DNA from: Owenia fusiformis
Lineage: Eukaryota; Annelida; Polychaeta; Sabellida; Oweniidae
Direction: 5' to 3'
DNA: 64,000 nucleotides
Assembly: GCA_903813345.2 (NCBI GenBank)
Contig: CAIIXF020000010.1
Location: forward strand, 36,197,425-36,261,424
Below, piece after piece: positions 36,122 to 51,100 of this stretch. The position numbers and the translations under genes were made by a program. Under the pieces are notes generated by a model. It did not search any database. It had not been told where the DNA came from and was given only the letters and a program-made list of their open reading frames with translations. Each line of letters starts with the position of its first letter. The stretch's first letter is position 1.

Positions 36122-39100
36122 TCACCGATCCTTCCTGGCTATAGTTTCCCTTATTTGTCTGTCAAGTTCTGCAATTATACGATCTTCAGTTGAATAAACA
36201 CCAGTACGTAACAATGTGTCTCTTTCCTCGATCAATCGCGTGATATGATCATCCACCGATTGGTTGTTTTGATCCATCGGCTGCATAGATGTCGATATAG
36301 ACGCTTTGTCACTGAGTTTTTGGGGATCTTGTTGTTGTTGTTGTTGTTTTAATTGTTGTTGTTGTTGTTCACTCATGCTTTTTAACCTGAAAATTATAAA
36401 CATATATATTTGACTGAAAACAATTGTGTTTGATCAATAACTCTGAATGTACATGTAATTCTTATTTGAAATAATGCATTTGATTAAAAATATGTATATG
36501 ACAATGTGAGATTGTAAATAATATTTTTTGACTTTTTGTATTTTTAAAATGAGGTGGAAAAGTGGACCCACTGTGGACCCAGTTGATAATTTTGAAATGA
36601 GTGGCCATATTGAAAATGCCTCCTTGAGTAGCGGTCCATATGCCCACAAGACATAAGGACAGGATAAGTTATTTTTATAAGATTCATAAATAGGTTCCAT
36701 AAGTATAGAAAACCACTTGTACAATGTAGAGCATGGCTATATGCATAAATATTTAGTCATACTTTCATAGTGGCGTAACGTGGGTATTTTGTGAGTGTAT
36801 GCCCTGAGCATACGAGCGAACGAACGAAAATGATATTGCATTTGAGGCATTCTTGGGCATTTTAAACATGAAATTCTAAATAATATGGACTAATTGCATG
36901 TAAATTATTGGTCATTTTTATCCATTCTATAGTGTGGGTCAATTCAATATAAAAAATCAACTCTTCTCTAAATCTTGAGAGTACGCCTTGGCGTTTTATG
37001 CATATACAGTATGTCGCTTCCCAATTGCTTTCACTTATGAGCAAAATCTCTAATATTTATAAACAAGTGGGCGATAATAAACATTAGCTAACGATAACCA
37101 ATCAACTTTTACATCCTCTTGTACAACAATGAATAGGGAAAAGTATAAGATAAATGCTTTAAACTATTTTCTTTTAATAAAACAAAAGCCTAGCATGGCA
37201 AAGCACTTCTCCTGTAAAGATACATTCAAATACAAATCTATAAGTTAATTGGATGCCTATTATTGGATTGCACCAAACTCATTTTTATAAACTCCATAAA
37301 ACATCATTCATGACAATAGTTACAATCAGGGACTAAAAGCATTGATCTTATATGTAATTGAAAATCCAAAAGCTCTTTAGTAACATTAAATCTTGCCCAA
37401 TTGATTTAATAATCAAAGCTAGAATATGTGATGAAAAGACAAAAAATTCAGCATTTAAGTAAGTGATTGATTTACCACTGTGCTTGTAAAATACTGAATA
37501 CTGTAGATTGGGTTAATTTGGCGCCCGCTTTAATTTGGCGAAATTGAAAAATTCGCCAATATAAATCTTCGCCAAAATTTAGATCAAATCCCTGGGAATT
37601 ATCCAGGGTATTTCATCCAGGGTATTTCGTCCAGTGTATTTAGGTCACTTCTGGTTTAGTTTTTCCAAAATATGAAAAAATGTCTCTCATAAATTGGCTC
37701 AGAACTGGTCAGTCACTCATTAATACTCAGGGAAAAACTAGAAAGGAAAAGCGTGGTATAGTAGCAGCATCGATCGAGGTGCAAAATGTAAAGGATGATC
37801 TCACAAACGTGGTGAATATCGGCAGTGGTCCTCAAAAGAAAAAATGGACATAGCCAAACATGCCCATTTACATGGTAATTCGCAAACAGCGCGTAAGTTT
37901 AACTTTTTTTTGCATATCCGCCAAATTAAATAGCCGCGAATATACCAAAAATGGCAAAATCGCCAAATTAAGTAGCGCCAAATTAACCCAATCTACAGTA
38001 TATTTGTTATAATATTTAAAGAATATTGCGAAAAATTAGGATTGTAATTACTGTACTACATTCGCAAGTGAAAAATTGAATAACTTGTTGATTTTCTTTG
38101 CATATTTTGAATAAGTGTCTGATTTTGTCGCATTTCTATACAATTTAGAGTGTTAGTTAAATACTTCTTTATTATTTGTTGATTTCTCATCTTTTCCACT
38201 CTATTTTCTGTTTTAAAATTGAATGAATTTTTGGTTTCCAAACAATTTAGAGAGTTAACTATATGCCTAGTTACTAATTCTACTCTTCTGTGATATTTTC
38301 CATATCAAAATGACATCAAATGACAACATTTTAAATAAGGCATCAACATGCAAAATGTCACCAACTGCAATTTGTTAAAGACACTGGACACCAAACATTG
38401 ACCACCGAATGGCAACCACTGCCCGGCAAACACCAAATGCGGAACATCATCCACAAAAAAGTTGGAGACTATAACAATATGTCAAGACATAATAACTGCC
38501 ATATTCTGAAGTGAAAAAATCGACTAACTTATTCATCTCTTCCTTTATTTCCTCTAGATGTTTTCGCTCTGATTTAACCACTTCCTGTTCCTCTGTTGCT
38601 AGGTAACGGAGACGCATGTGTTCTAACTCTTGTTGTTGTTTACGTAACTGGTCCCTGGCTGTTGTTTGTTCTTTTTGCTTGAGACGAGCGATCTCCTTCA
38701 AGGCCCGTCCCCATTGTTGCTTGTAATGTATCTTAGATTTGGTAACTGAATCAAGACTTCTTTCTAGCTCAGCCTATAAAAATAAAATCAAGATATTAAT
38801 ATCCATGTTTATGGTGCAGTTTGTTGTGTGATTGTTTTTTAGAAATATTCAATTTCATAAGTTCAACGTTGTTGCTAAATTTTGACATGATTAGAACATT
38901 AAAACTAAAATAATCTTATTCTCAATTAATCCTAGACTGTTCCTAGATTTTGAAAAACTACATCAGATTGAATTAAATAGGAGTGGAAAAGAGTAAAATT
39001 TGCAAAGAAGAAAGTAAACAGATATGTAACACACTGTAACTCCATGCGATTGAATGAATTAGAGTGGAAAAATAAAATTAGCAAAGAAGAAAGTTTTTCT

Positions 39101-42100
39101 TGAAAACTCCATGAGATTGAATGAAAAAAAGAGTGGAAGAGTAAATTTGCAAAGAAAGTTACTAAACAGATATGTAACATAAATTGCATAATTGAGAATT
39201 TCACTCCTTACTTATAACACACTGTACGTGTATAGAAATGCCAAAACATTCAATTTATAAAGAGAAAATGAATGGAAAAGCATCAGAAGAAGGAAAGACG
39301 TAGAATCCTCCATAATTGCTGTAAACATTTTGGAATGAACGATATCATCCAAAGAAGACAAAACAAGAACACAAATGTGTACAAAATGTCCCCACCAATG
39401 GGTGAACCCATCAAATGGTTATCCTGAAAATGAGTAGACAAGACTTTACCAACACAATTTTAATTGATCCGTCACACAGTTAACTAGAAAACATGTAAAC
39501 AAGACTTTACAGACAAGATTTTTGGGATGGAAAATCCAAAATGGCTGCCTTGACATTTACCCAGAATGTCAAAAAACTAATCTGTTCCTAGATTTTCATA
39601 CTAAGAATCATCCCTGAAAATATGACATTGATCTACCAAATGGTTCACCTAAAAACGCGTAGACAAGACTTTACAGGCAAGATTTTAAGACGGAAAATCC
39701 AAAATGGCTGCCTTGACATTTATCCAGAATGCCAAAAAACTAATCAGATCTAGATTTTCATACTAAGAATCATCCCTAAAAATTTGAAATTGATCTACAG
39801 AACGGTTCACCTGGAAATGCATAGACAAGACTTTACAGACAAGATTTTAGGACAGAAAATCCAAAATGGCTGCCTTGACATTTCCCCAGAATGCCAAAAA
39901 ACTAATCACTTCTACATTTTCATACTAAGAATCATCTCTGAAAATTTGAAATTGATCTACCAAACAGTTCACCTGAAAACGCGTAGACAAGACTTTACAA
40001 ACAAGATTTTAGGACGGAAAATCCAAAATGGCTGCCTTGACATTTACCCATAATGCCAAAAAACAAATCAGATCTAGATTTTTATACTAAGAATCGTCCC
40101 TGAAAATTTGAAATTGATCCACCAAACGGTTCACCTGAAAACACGTAGACAAGACTTCACAGACAAGATTTTAGGACGGAAAAATCCAAAATGGCCGACA
40201 ATAAAAAAGTGATTATGTGTTTTTGCTGATTTCTTCTTACAGAATTATCACATATTACTACTGTTAACAATAACATAGGCTTTTACAACAAAGTAGACCT
40301 GAAATTATTTATAAAGCTACTAAATAGTTAAAGTATGAAAACTCAAAAACACCATTCAATATGATACAAAGTATTATCGTGCGCTAACTTTTCTTAAGAC
40401 ATTCAAAATGGCTGACATGACTGAGCTAACAGGTCCAAAACCTAATCAGATCTAGAATGAAGTGAGCTGAACAAGATGTTAAAGTTTTAAAAGCAACTGT
40501 GAAGCCGTTTTTCTTAAAGTTTGCAGACAAGGATTTTAGCATTTGACTTCAAAATGGCCGACAGGAAGTAGGTATCGAGTTAAAATCTTTTCATCCACAT
40601 CTGTATGCACTCATAAGTTATCCCTGAAAATTTGAAGGTGATATCTGTAGCGGTTTTGGAGAAAACTCCCGGACGTACGGACAGACGGACGGACGGACGG
40701 ACGGACGGACAGATGGACGCGCCTAGGCCGACAATATGGCCCCACACTATGTGGTGGGGACATAATAAAAAGGAATAAAATAAAAATCCATGTAGTCAAC
40801 ACTTAAAATTGTATAGAGACACAAGAAAATGAGACACTTCATTCAAATTTTAGAGAGAATAAGCGAAAAAATCATTAGCAGACGGACTTTACAATTCAAT
40901 CATAAGATAGGCATTGATTGACTGGTCATAATTACAATGCTCTAACACGCTGCACTGTACAAATATTGTTCAAGACAGGGTGCTACTATTATTCAATTAC
41001 TTTCAATATAAAATAGGGACAAAAAACAGCAAGCCACTGTAGATGCAATCAGCGCAAAATATCTTGTGCCATTGCGCTTCACTGTACATATCTCGTTTAC
41101 TTCAGCGATTTTCATTATAAAAAACACCAGACACTCTTAGAGATTAAAGGATGTAGTTTTTGATGTAATTCTCTCAGAGAAGACTCTTGATTTTTGATAT
41201 GATACAAAGACAACAGAAGACGGAAACTAGCCTAAAGTGACAACGTAATAACTAATTAAAGCAAATATTATCTTGTGAAAAACTGCCACCAGGCATTGAA
41301 AACAATCGGGAAAGTTTTTTTTCTCATGAACATAGAGTCCGGTAATAGAGCACAACCTAACAGATTAAATCAGTATGAAGTTTGAGAAAATATGAAGCAG
41401 GCATTTATACATGAAAATTTTATGAAAATTTTCAAAACTCAGAAATTCAAAAATTAGTGGAATCAGCAAGTAATAAATCAATAATTTGGCATGTAGCAAA
41501 TACTTTAAAACTGAATAAAGATGTAGGAATTTTAAATGGATTAGAGTCAGGAATACATGGATTTGAAGTTGGGAACACTCTGATTAAATTATATGCAAAC
41601 AAGTAGAAATAATATGTCAGTAATATATGAATTAAGTGTCAAAAATATATGGTTTAAAAGTCAGTAATATATGGATTAAGAGTCAGTAATATATGGATTA
41701 AGAGTCAGGACTATATGGATTAAGAGTCAGTAATAAATGGATTAAGAGTCAGGACTATATGGATTAAGAGTCAGTAATAAATGGATTAAGAGTCGGGACT
41801 ATATGGATTAAGAGTCAGTAATAAATGGATTAAGAGTCGGGACTATATGGATTAAGAGTCAGTAATAAATGGATTAAGAGTCGGGACTATATGGATTAAG
41901 AGTCAGTAATAAATGGATTAAGAGTCTGGACTATATGGATTAAGAGTCAGGAATATATGGATTAAGATGATCATTATTTGGATAGTATTAGTCCTACTTC
42001 AATGTAAGAAATTACAATTTTATTTTACAGACTGGGTAATTAGGCAACATGATTTTACAGTTTTAACAATAATCATGTCATTCATCCTTAAGAGGGCAAG

Positions 42101-45100
42101 TTATTTTTCTGCTTTTTCAACTGACTCAATATCACTCATAATTCTTACAAACCAAACATGTGTAATAAAAAATTCTATACAATACTTGTTTGTAAAACTA
42201 TGGGTGGTTTTCTGCCAAATAAACAAATACTAACGAACGAGCAACTAATAAAGAATGAAAATCTACTATCTTGATGAAAATATCAAATGAAATATTGTAG
42301 CCATGTAGATATTTCAGACACAATCACTTTAAATTGTATAGAAATGCAAGAAAATCAGACACTTCATTCAAATTTTACAGAGAAATGGAGTGAAATAAGC
42401 ATGAGCAGCAGACGTACATTTAAAAATGGATTCACTTTTTTTCAGCCACAAGAGGCCAGAATTCCGATTCCGTGTTTCTCAAATATCAGGATTATTGCTA
42501 CGAATTTTATCTTCCTGAAATTCAGCTCATCTCAGATGCAAAACTGCATTGCGCAACCCATAATGCAACACTGACAAGCATACATGATGTCACGGAGAAG
42601 GACGCGTTAAAACAACAAATGGAAATAATATATTTAGATTCTGGGTTGAGTTACTGGTTTATTGGTAAGTCAATGTTTACCATATAAAAATAATAAGTTG
42701 CATTATTTCGAAAAAGGATGACATAATTCATTTTTTGGATAAAACAGTTAAACTGAAAAGAATCTCAACATAATTATTCAAGTGCGTAGTTTTGCTGTTG
42801 TTGCTATGGTTAAATTGTGGAAGTCAATTCAAACACAGCCTTCAATTTGGAATAAATATTTACCTTTTGTCCATCGAACTTCCACTCATGGTGTTTTATT
42901 ATAGGGACCCATATAATGCCACTGAGGTTTGGGTTCCTATTGTACGACCTGTTTATATACTAATATTAATTACAGAAAATAAGATCTGTTGATAATAAAA
43001 TAAAATCTGTTGATAAAAAGGAGGTAATTTGAATTTATTTCATCATGCAGTTTGTAACTAGTGAAAAGCGAGGAATTAATATGCAAAATGTCACCACCTG
43101 CCATTTGGTACAGATGCCAAATACCAACTGAGAAACACCAACCGCTAACTGCCGCAACAAAATTTTTAGAGACTATAACAATATAGTGAAAATGACATTT
43201 GCTTTTACTTATCGATACCGATAATTACTGATTACTTGATGTTTGTATTCCACGAAATCACAAGCTTCTATAATAATTTATTGATCAGATTTATTTTCAC
43301 TAAAATAACATTAAGAATGATTTGTTTTCAAAATTGCAAAATTAACGAAGCCTACTATTATGACTTATTATCTTTTAAGCAAATTGCCGTAAAAATTCAC
43401 AAATAAAATATGACAATTTGAATCGCTGTGCTGTGCATTGATTGTCATCGGAGGAATTTCTCCACAACACACAAATGAAAAAACTGGCTATTAATTGAAA
43501 AGAAGTGAGGGTATCCGTTAGCTGAATTATCTTATACACCATAGATAATAATCCATTAACAATTCAGAGCACAAATCAATGAAGTATCTACTTAGTGTAA
43601 GTTTAGTGCAGTACGAAAGTGCATAGAATGTGGGCGGCACTGACCCATTTCTGTCCAGTTAAAGGAATATTCCTTGCCAAACCATCTCTCTCCTCATATG
43701 GTAGCAATAACCATATATATGCTTGCCATGTTAAGCAAAACATGCAAAAATGTTTTGATATGGTCAAATTTGATCACTTAGAAATGTGATGCTCAATTCC
43801 AGTAAGCTGCCATCTTTTAAATTTCACACAGGAAGTGATGTCATCGACTCTCAACTTTGCATATAGCATTAGGTGAGGAGCTATTAAGAATAACAAAACC
43901 AGCTAAATATTCTTTTTCAACTTTGTATCTTATTTAAGCCTTCTGAAAATCTCTTCTTTTATCTAAGTTGACAAGCCCTGAATATATTTTTGCACAGAAA
44001 GTAATGATCACTTGTCTAGAAGTGATTTTGTGCTACTTTCCTAAACTGTTATGGGCAAGGTTATAGAAGTTGAGAGTTGATGACATCACTTCCTGCAAGA
44101 AATCTTAAAAGATGGCAGCTCACTGGAAATAAGCACTAGATTTTTAAATGATCAATATTGACCATATTAAAACATTTTCCCATGTTTTGCTAAATATGGA
44201 AACTATATATATGATTATAGCTACCATATCAAGAGAGAAAGGGTCTGGCAAGGAATATTCCTTTAAAACCAACATATATGCTCTTGAGAGCGTCATGTTG
44301 TATTGAATGTCAGGTATGTTTTTCAAAATAGTAATAAATATCTGAATCTGAAATGTGAACATTATGGTATATGTAATTGTGATATGCGTACCTATTTTGT
44401 CTTGTTTTTTCAAAGATGTGTGCAAAAAATACAGTAATACAATTAATTATTGTAGGTCTAAAAATATAATATATTGCGATTTTCAAGTGAAAAATGTTAG
44501 TTTTGATATGACATACAATTGATTATTGTAGTATTGTATTGAATATTGTATTGAATATTGTTTAAAGTGACACACATCTGATTATTGTAGGTCTAGAAAG
44601 GCACACAGTCTACAAAAATTTCTCATTCTGGGTAGATGGGTCAGCGGTAACATATACCAACTGGGGAAGTAAAATAGTAGGCACTACTGTACTATCTGAA
44701 CCAGATGGACTTTTACTAGGCGAGGACTGCACCGTTGTTATACGCAAAATAATCAACAAGACTGTCCAATATAAATGGCATGATGTACAATGTAATCGCA
44801 GACAGGCCTTTATATGCAAGGGATTTTACAATTCATCGGGTAATGAGTATTTTTCATAAAATAACAGATTAAAAATGGATGCCAATCTATTTAATATGGC
44901 TTTGATTGATAATTAATAGGTACCCAATACATCCTTTAATTTCAGAAAATAGATAATTAACAAATGGATATAAATTAATTTTTGATCGATATACCTTAAA
45001 TACCTGAGTAAACAGGTGCATTTACTCATGCTTTTTCTATCCTCACAAAATATGGTACAGTGAAACCTGTAAAGTGGAACACCCCTCAAAGTGGAACACC

Positions 45101-48100
45101 TCTGTAAGTCGAACACTTTTCAGAGTTCAACTGACTTAATGTTAAATGAACCCCTCTAAGTGGATAAGTGGATAAACGGAACACCTCCCAAGTGGAACAC
45201 TTAATATTAAATGAACCTCTCTAAGTGGAACACCTCTGTTAGTGGAACACTTCAGAGTCCCAGGACCAACTGACATAATATTAAATGAACCTCTATAAGT
45301 GGAACACCTCCAAAGTGGAACACTTTAAAGGTACCAAAGATGTTCCACATAGACAGGTTTTACTGTACAACTGAAACATTCATAACTTATAATTGCTGTT
45401 TATTTATTACAGGACCCTGTGGACCAGATGCCACAACTGTTATGACAAAGTCCATTAATGACACAACTGTCTATGACACAACAACTGCTCATGACACAAC
45501 TGCTCATGACACAACTAGTGGAATGATAAGCACAACTACAGAAAATATCTCAACACAAAACAACACCACTAATGAGTACCTCACTCCAACAATTACAACA
45601 AACAATAAAGAAATTACAACAAATAAACCAGAGATTACAAGTCATACAACTATGACAATAATAACAGCAATTAAATCAACAAAACCAGAAACCACAAGAA
45701 TGACTTTAATACAAGACACTACCAAAGGAGGACACCAAATCCCAGAAACCTCTCCATCTCAAAATATGTCCCTACCTCCTTTATCAATATACAAACGAGA
45801 ACCTGAAGAAATGACATTTTATAAAGACCCAATAACTTTAGCATTAGGAGGGCTTGGGCTTATTATATTTTTATCGCTAATAGGTGGCACTATATGTATA
45901 GATATCATGACGCTCACTAGGACTTGCAAAAGGAGGTATCCAATCAGAACAAAGAGAAGGAAAAGACGGAAGACCGTAACAGTTGAGTTTTCTAAAATGA
46001 CAAGGAGTGAAGCATGTCATGAATGTTTCATGAGTGTTGAGGCACAGCATATATAACAAGAATAAGCTCAGTAAATCAACCACAATCAAATCAATAAAGA
46101 TTATCTCAAAATAATACAATCAACATTTATGAAGATTTTTTCACCTTAATCAACTGAACTTATCAATGATATCATCTGAAAAAGGTTGTTTCAGACATTA
46201 AAAAATTCTATATTAATGTTCGTATTTTAATTGTAATTTGATTGTATGTCTTTTTTAAAAAATTAAATCACATTCAAAGAGAGGAATTAGCGAGGAATAA
46301 AGTAAACAGGCATGTGTTTAACATTCTAAATTGTATGGAAATGCAAGAAAATCAGACGATTCATTCAAATTTTAGAGAGAAGTGAGAGGAATTAGCAAGG
46401 AATAAAGTGAAGAGGCATGTTGGTGACACAAAAAATTATATAGAAATGCATGAAAATCAGACACTTTATTCAAATTTTAGAGAGAAATTGAGTGAAAAAG
46501 CATAAGCTGACGGACATTATACTTAAGGTTCTTATCACTTCATTCAAATTGTAGAGAGAAATAACTGAGAAGAAAAGTGTATTGATCATGCATAAAAGGA
46601 ACTCAAATGCACAGACAATACTCCTTTAAAAGAAACTAAAACTTCCTTTCAACAAGAAAATGGGTTAAGCAAAAGTATTGGAAAAAATAAATGCTTCCTT
46701 CACAAATATTAGCGCTTCATCTTCCCTTTGTGTTCCTTAACAACAAAGTATCTGATTAAAAGAGGTTATTCATTATTCAACTGAGCAGAAACATTATTTC
46801 ACAGTGCATTATGGTTTCATAAAGAACTGGACAATACCTTTTTATAAATGAGTGATAGTATATTTGAATTTATGCATGTAATAACCCACCCTGATAATGT
46901 ACTCTGCATAAAATGCACAAAGATGAAAATCCAGTTACAGATAAGACCTGATTAAAATGTCCATCTGCTAATGCTTATTCCCCTCAATTTTTCTCTAAAA
47001 TTTGGATAAAGTGTCTAATTTTCTTGCATTTCTATACAATATAGAGTGTTCACTTCATGTCTGTATAATTTATTCCTTGCTTATACCTCTCTCTTTCCCT
47101 CTATTTTCATTTAAAACCCGACCCTCCAAACCATTTATAAACTTTTCATAAGAAAACATCAAATAAGCACTTAGTATTTGCATGTACATAAATTCACAAA
47201 TGAAAAATCAACAGTTTGTTATAATGATGTTTGCTCATACCCTCAAAGACAACCTGCGTTATAATCTCATAAAAATCAATACAGTATTAAACTAAAGCTA
47301 ACTTGGCTTACCTGGATCATTTGCGAAAAAAAACAAAATATAAAAAGCCAATAAATGCAAAATGTCACTACCTGCCATTTGTTACAGAGACAGAATACCA
47401 AACACAAATCGCCAAAATTGATGAATCTCATGAAACCTTTTTTGAGGAGTATATTTACAAAAAGCATACAAGAAAGGCAAAATATGTAAAAAGTGCAACA
47501 AAGTCAGATATTTCATTTTTGAGGGAAATGACAGGTCCTGTTTTCAAACTCAAAATAGGGTGAAAAAGAGTGGAATTAGCAAGGAACAAAGCACACAGGG
47601 ATGTAGTAAACACTCTAAATTATATAAAAATGCAAGAAAATCAGACACGTTATTCAAATTCTAAAGAGAAATTCAGTTAAATAACATGAGCAGAGTGATG
47701 ACGATTTTAGTAAAATTACCTTTTCTAAGGAGAGCAGGCTGATCTCTGATTGAAGTCTCACTTCTGGTTTACTACTCTGCTGTTCTTTGTATGTGATAAA
47801 ATCTGTGTCTAATTTTTGATACTTTTTCTCCCATTCTGATATCTAAAACAGAGATGATATATCCACGTTACATTTTAAAGACGATAAATATTGCACAAAG
47901 TAGCAGCCAAGTAATTTACCCAACATGCCCAAAACCTAATCAAATCTTGGCATGTCTGCTCTTGCATCTGTAAAAATTCAAGTTGGATGGATAAGTGGCT
48001 TTCCTGGAAAGGATTTGATGAAAAGGTTTAATGCAATCATTTCTAGACATTATCATACAATTTTTGTGTGAATTAGAGGAAAATTGTTCAAATAAGAGCA

Positions 48101-51100
48101 ACTTTAGTGAAAATTTTTGTGACCGATTACCATGTCGCTCTGGGTTTCTAGGTCATTTCTGAGGTGACAAAAAATCGTCATTCTGGGTAGTCAAGAGGTC
48201 GATTTAAACAAAATTAACTGGTTGAGGCTGGTTGCAGGTAGGAGTTTATTCATCTTACATGTAACCAGGAATGGCAAACACAAAGTACCTCAGTGTTCAG
48301 TGTAGAATGGGTTTTTACAGCTAAGAACTACCAATGAGCATTTACCAACCGTACAGTTGCATTTTAGTAAAATCTCAAAAAGAACCTACCACTTATGTCG
48401 CTTCATAACATACAGTTATTTCATTTAATTGTCTATTTTTGAAAATGCGATAAATAAACTATAACATAGTTACGAGATAAATCCTTTTTCAATTTGACGT
48501 TTCATTCTAAATTTATATTTATAAAAACATTTCATAATAATCATTGATCATAACAAATTACACAATTGCACAAATGCAAATTGTTATTTTTGGAGAAACA
48601 GAAACCTGTTATCAACAATTGAATAAATGATTAATTAATTATCAATCATGAATACTAATGTTCAAAAGTCTCCATATACATCTGACTCATTCATATTTCA
48701 CCAAACATTACCAAATATCCAAATTGTGAAACAAGTTGTACCAAGCTTAGAGTTAAACACATATCCAATAGACAAACAACAAATTGCTTCAAGAAATTTC
48801 AAATAACTATCATAGGTGTTAAGCGAAGCAAGAGGCAGGCAAGGCAACTGCCTCACAAAAAATTTACAAAATAGCCTATATTTCAGACACTGTTTAATCA
48901 AAGTCCATATGGAATAATATACCTCTTTCAGCCAAAATTTGCCTCACCTATATCTATATTTGCCTCACCTATTAACATTTGTCTCATCTATTCAAATTTG
49001 CCTCACCTATTTGCATTTCCCTCACCTATTTACATTTGCCTCAACTATATCTATATTTGCCTCACCTATCTTATATTTGCCTCACCTATTTACATTTGCC
49101 TCACCTATTTATATTTGCCTCACCTATATCTATATTTGCCTCACCTATTTGCATTTGCCTCACCTATCTTATATTTGCCTCACCCTCACCTATTTACATT
49201 TGCCTCACCTATTTATATTTGCCTCACCTATATCTATATTTGCCTCACCTATTTGCATTTGCCTCACCTATCTTATATTTGCCTCACCTATTTACATTTG
49301 CCTCACCTATTTATATTTGCCTCACCTATTTGCATTTCCCTCACCTATTTGCATTTCCCTCATCTATTTACATTTGCCTCACCTATTTATATTTGCCTCA
49401 CCTATTTGCATTTGCCTCACCTATCTTATATTTGCCTCACCTATTTATATTTGCCTCACCTATATCTATATTTGCCTCATCTATTTACATTTGCCTCAAC
49501 TATATCTATATTTGCCTCACCTATTTGCATTTGCCTCACCTATTTTATATTTGCCTCACCTATTTATATTTGCCTCACCTATATCTATATTTGCCTCATC
49601 TATTTACATTTGCCTCAACTATATCTATATTTGCCTCACCTATTTGCATTTGCCTCACCTATCTTATATTTGCCTCACCTATTTACATTTGCCTCCTCTA
49701 TTTGCATTTGCCTCACCTATCTTATATTTGCCTCACCTATTTACATTTGCCTCACCTATCTTATATTTGCCTCACCTATTTTCATTTGCCTCACCTATTT
49801 ATATTTGCCTCACCTATTTACATTTGCCTCAGCATATTTTTTTTGATCTTGGCTATGCTTCTGGTTTTTAAATCATGCGATCAAGTTTTACATCAAGAAA
49901 AATACGTAGGGTACACGGACGGGCCAACCAAGGGACCCATATTCACTGAATGACCAGTGTTTTAGATACTGAGAGGGAGCGTCAACCTTGGGTAGATATT
50001 TCTTTTCTTTTGAGTTGATGGAAGTGCACTATGAACTGTGTCCCTGGTCTCTATCCATGTTTTTACTGTTTATCTCATTCTATGTTTTAATTAATTATTA
50101 TCTTCAAAAACGGAGGTGAAATAAATATAAAAATAATAATAAGCATATTTTTATGAAAATAGGCTATAACAGACCTGGTCTTTGTGTTGCGTTATTTGGT
50201 GCTCGAGGTCACTAACTTTTGACCTCTCTAGCGCCACCTGGTGCTCACAATCTTCCTTCATTCTTCTCGAAGCTTCTCGTGTCTCGACTAACTTACGCTC
50301 ATGTTCTCGTTGGAGATCCACACGTAAACGCATCACCTTAAAACATAAACACAAGGCATAAACATGCAAAAAATATCACCACCTGCCATTTGTTACAGAC
50401 CCCGAACACCAGACACTAGATTCCAACTGCCCAATGCTGTCACAAAATAGTTGAAGACCATAACATTGTCACCATTTTTGGTGGTGACATAATGTCACCA
50501 TTTTTGGTGGTGACATAATGTCACCATTTTTGGTGGTGACATAATGTAACCAATTTTGGCGGTGACATAATGTCACTGCCTACGTATGATTACAAAAGTG
50601 TAATTAGTGTGACTGCCTACATATAATGCTGATGCACATTTGGGATGTACAAGTGTACTCAATACAATGTCTAATGAATGGACAGATTTATAATATAGAG
50701 GCTGTAAATGAAACAAGGCATTAACATGCAAAATGTCACCATCTGCCATTTGTGATGCTTTGCAGGAATTCGCAATTCTAAAATCTAAATTTTTCAATTT
50801 TAACCAAAGTAATGAGTAATGATTGATTGGAATTCGGTAATTGATATTTTGTTCGTTGGGATTTGCTACTCTGCGGAGTTGCCATCATCTAGTTCCAATT
50901 CCAAAATGTTTTTTTTTTAAAAATAAACACTCATTCAAAATGGCCACTGATTCTATTGCACCTACTTCCTGTTCATTTGCGGCAAGTTGTTTATCTCTTC
51001 TGTCCACGTCTGCCAATGTGGAACGCAGTTGTTTCTCAAGTTCGCTATATTCTTGCAACTAAAATATAAAGGTCCTGTATCATTTTTATTGGAAAATATA

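Noticed and set aside
39784-40053. Plus-strand frame of 89 codons with an internal repeat
   Set aside because: It is two units of the 150-bp satellite.
42287-42574. Plus-strand frame across the start of lectin exon 2
   Set aside because: It uses a different frame from the C-type lectin domain and begins in repeat DNA left of the acceptor at 42445.
45877-46119. Minus-strand frame over the lectin tail
   Set aside because: Antisense shadow of the transmembrane and cytoplasmic-tail codons.
48939-49953. Three overlapping plus-strand open frames of 282-324 codons
   Set aside because: They are frames of one 19-bp minisatellite, in all three phases at once, with no start context, domains or splice sites.
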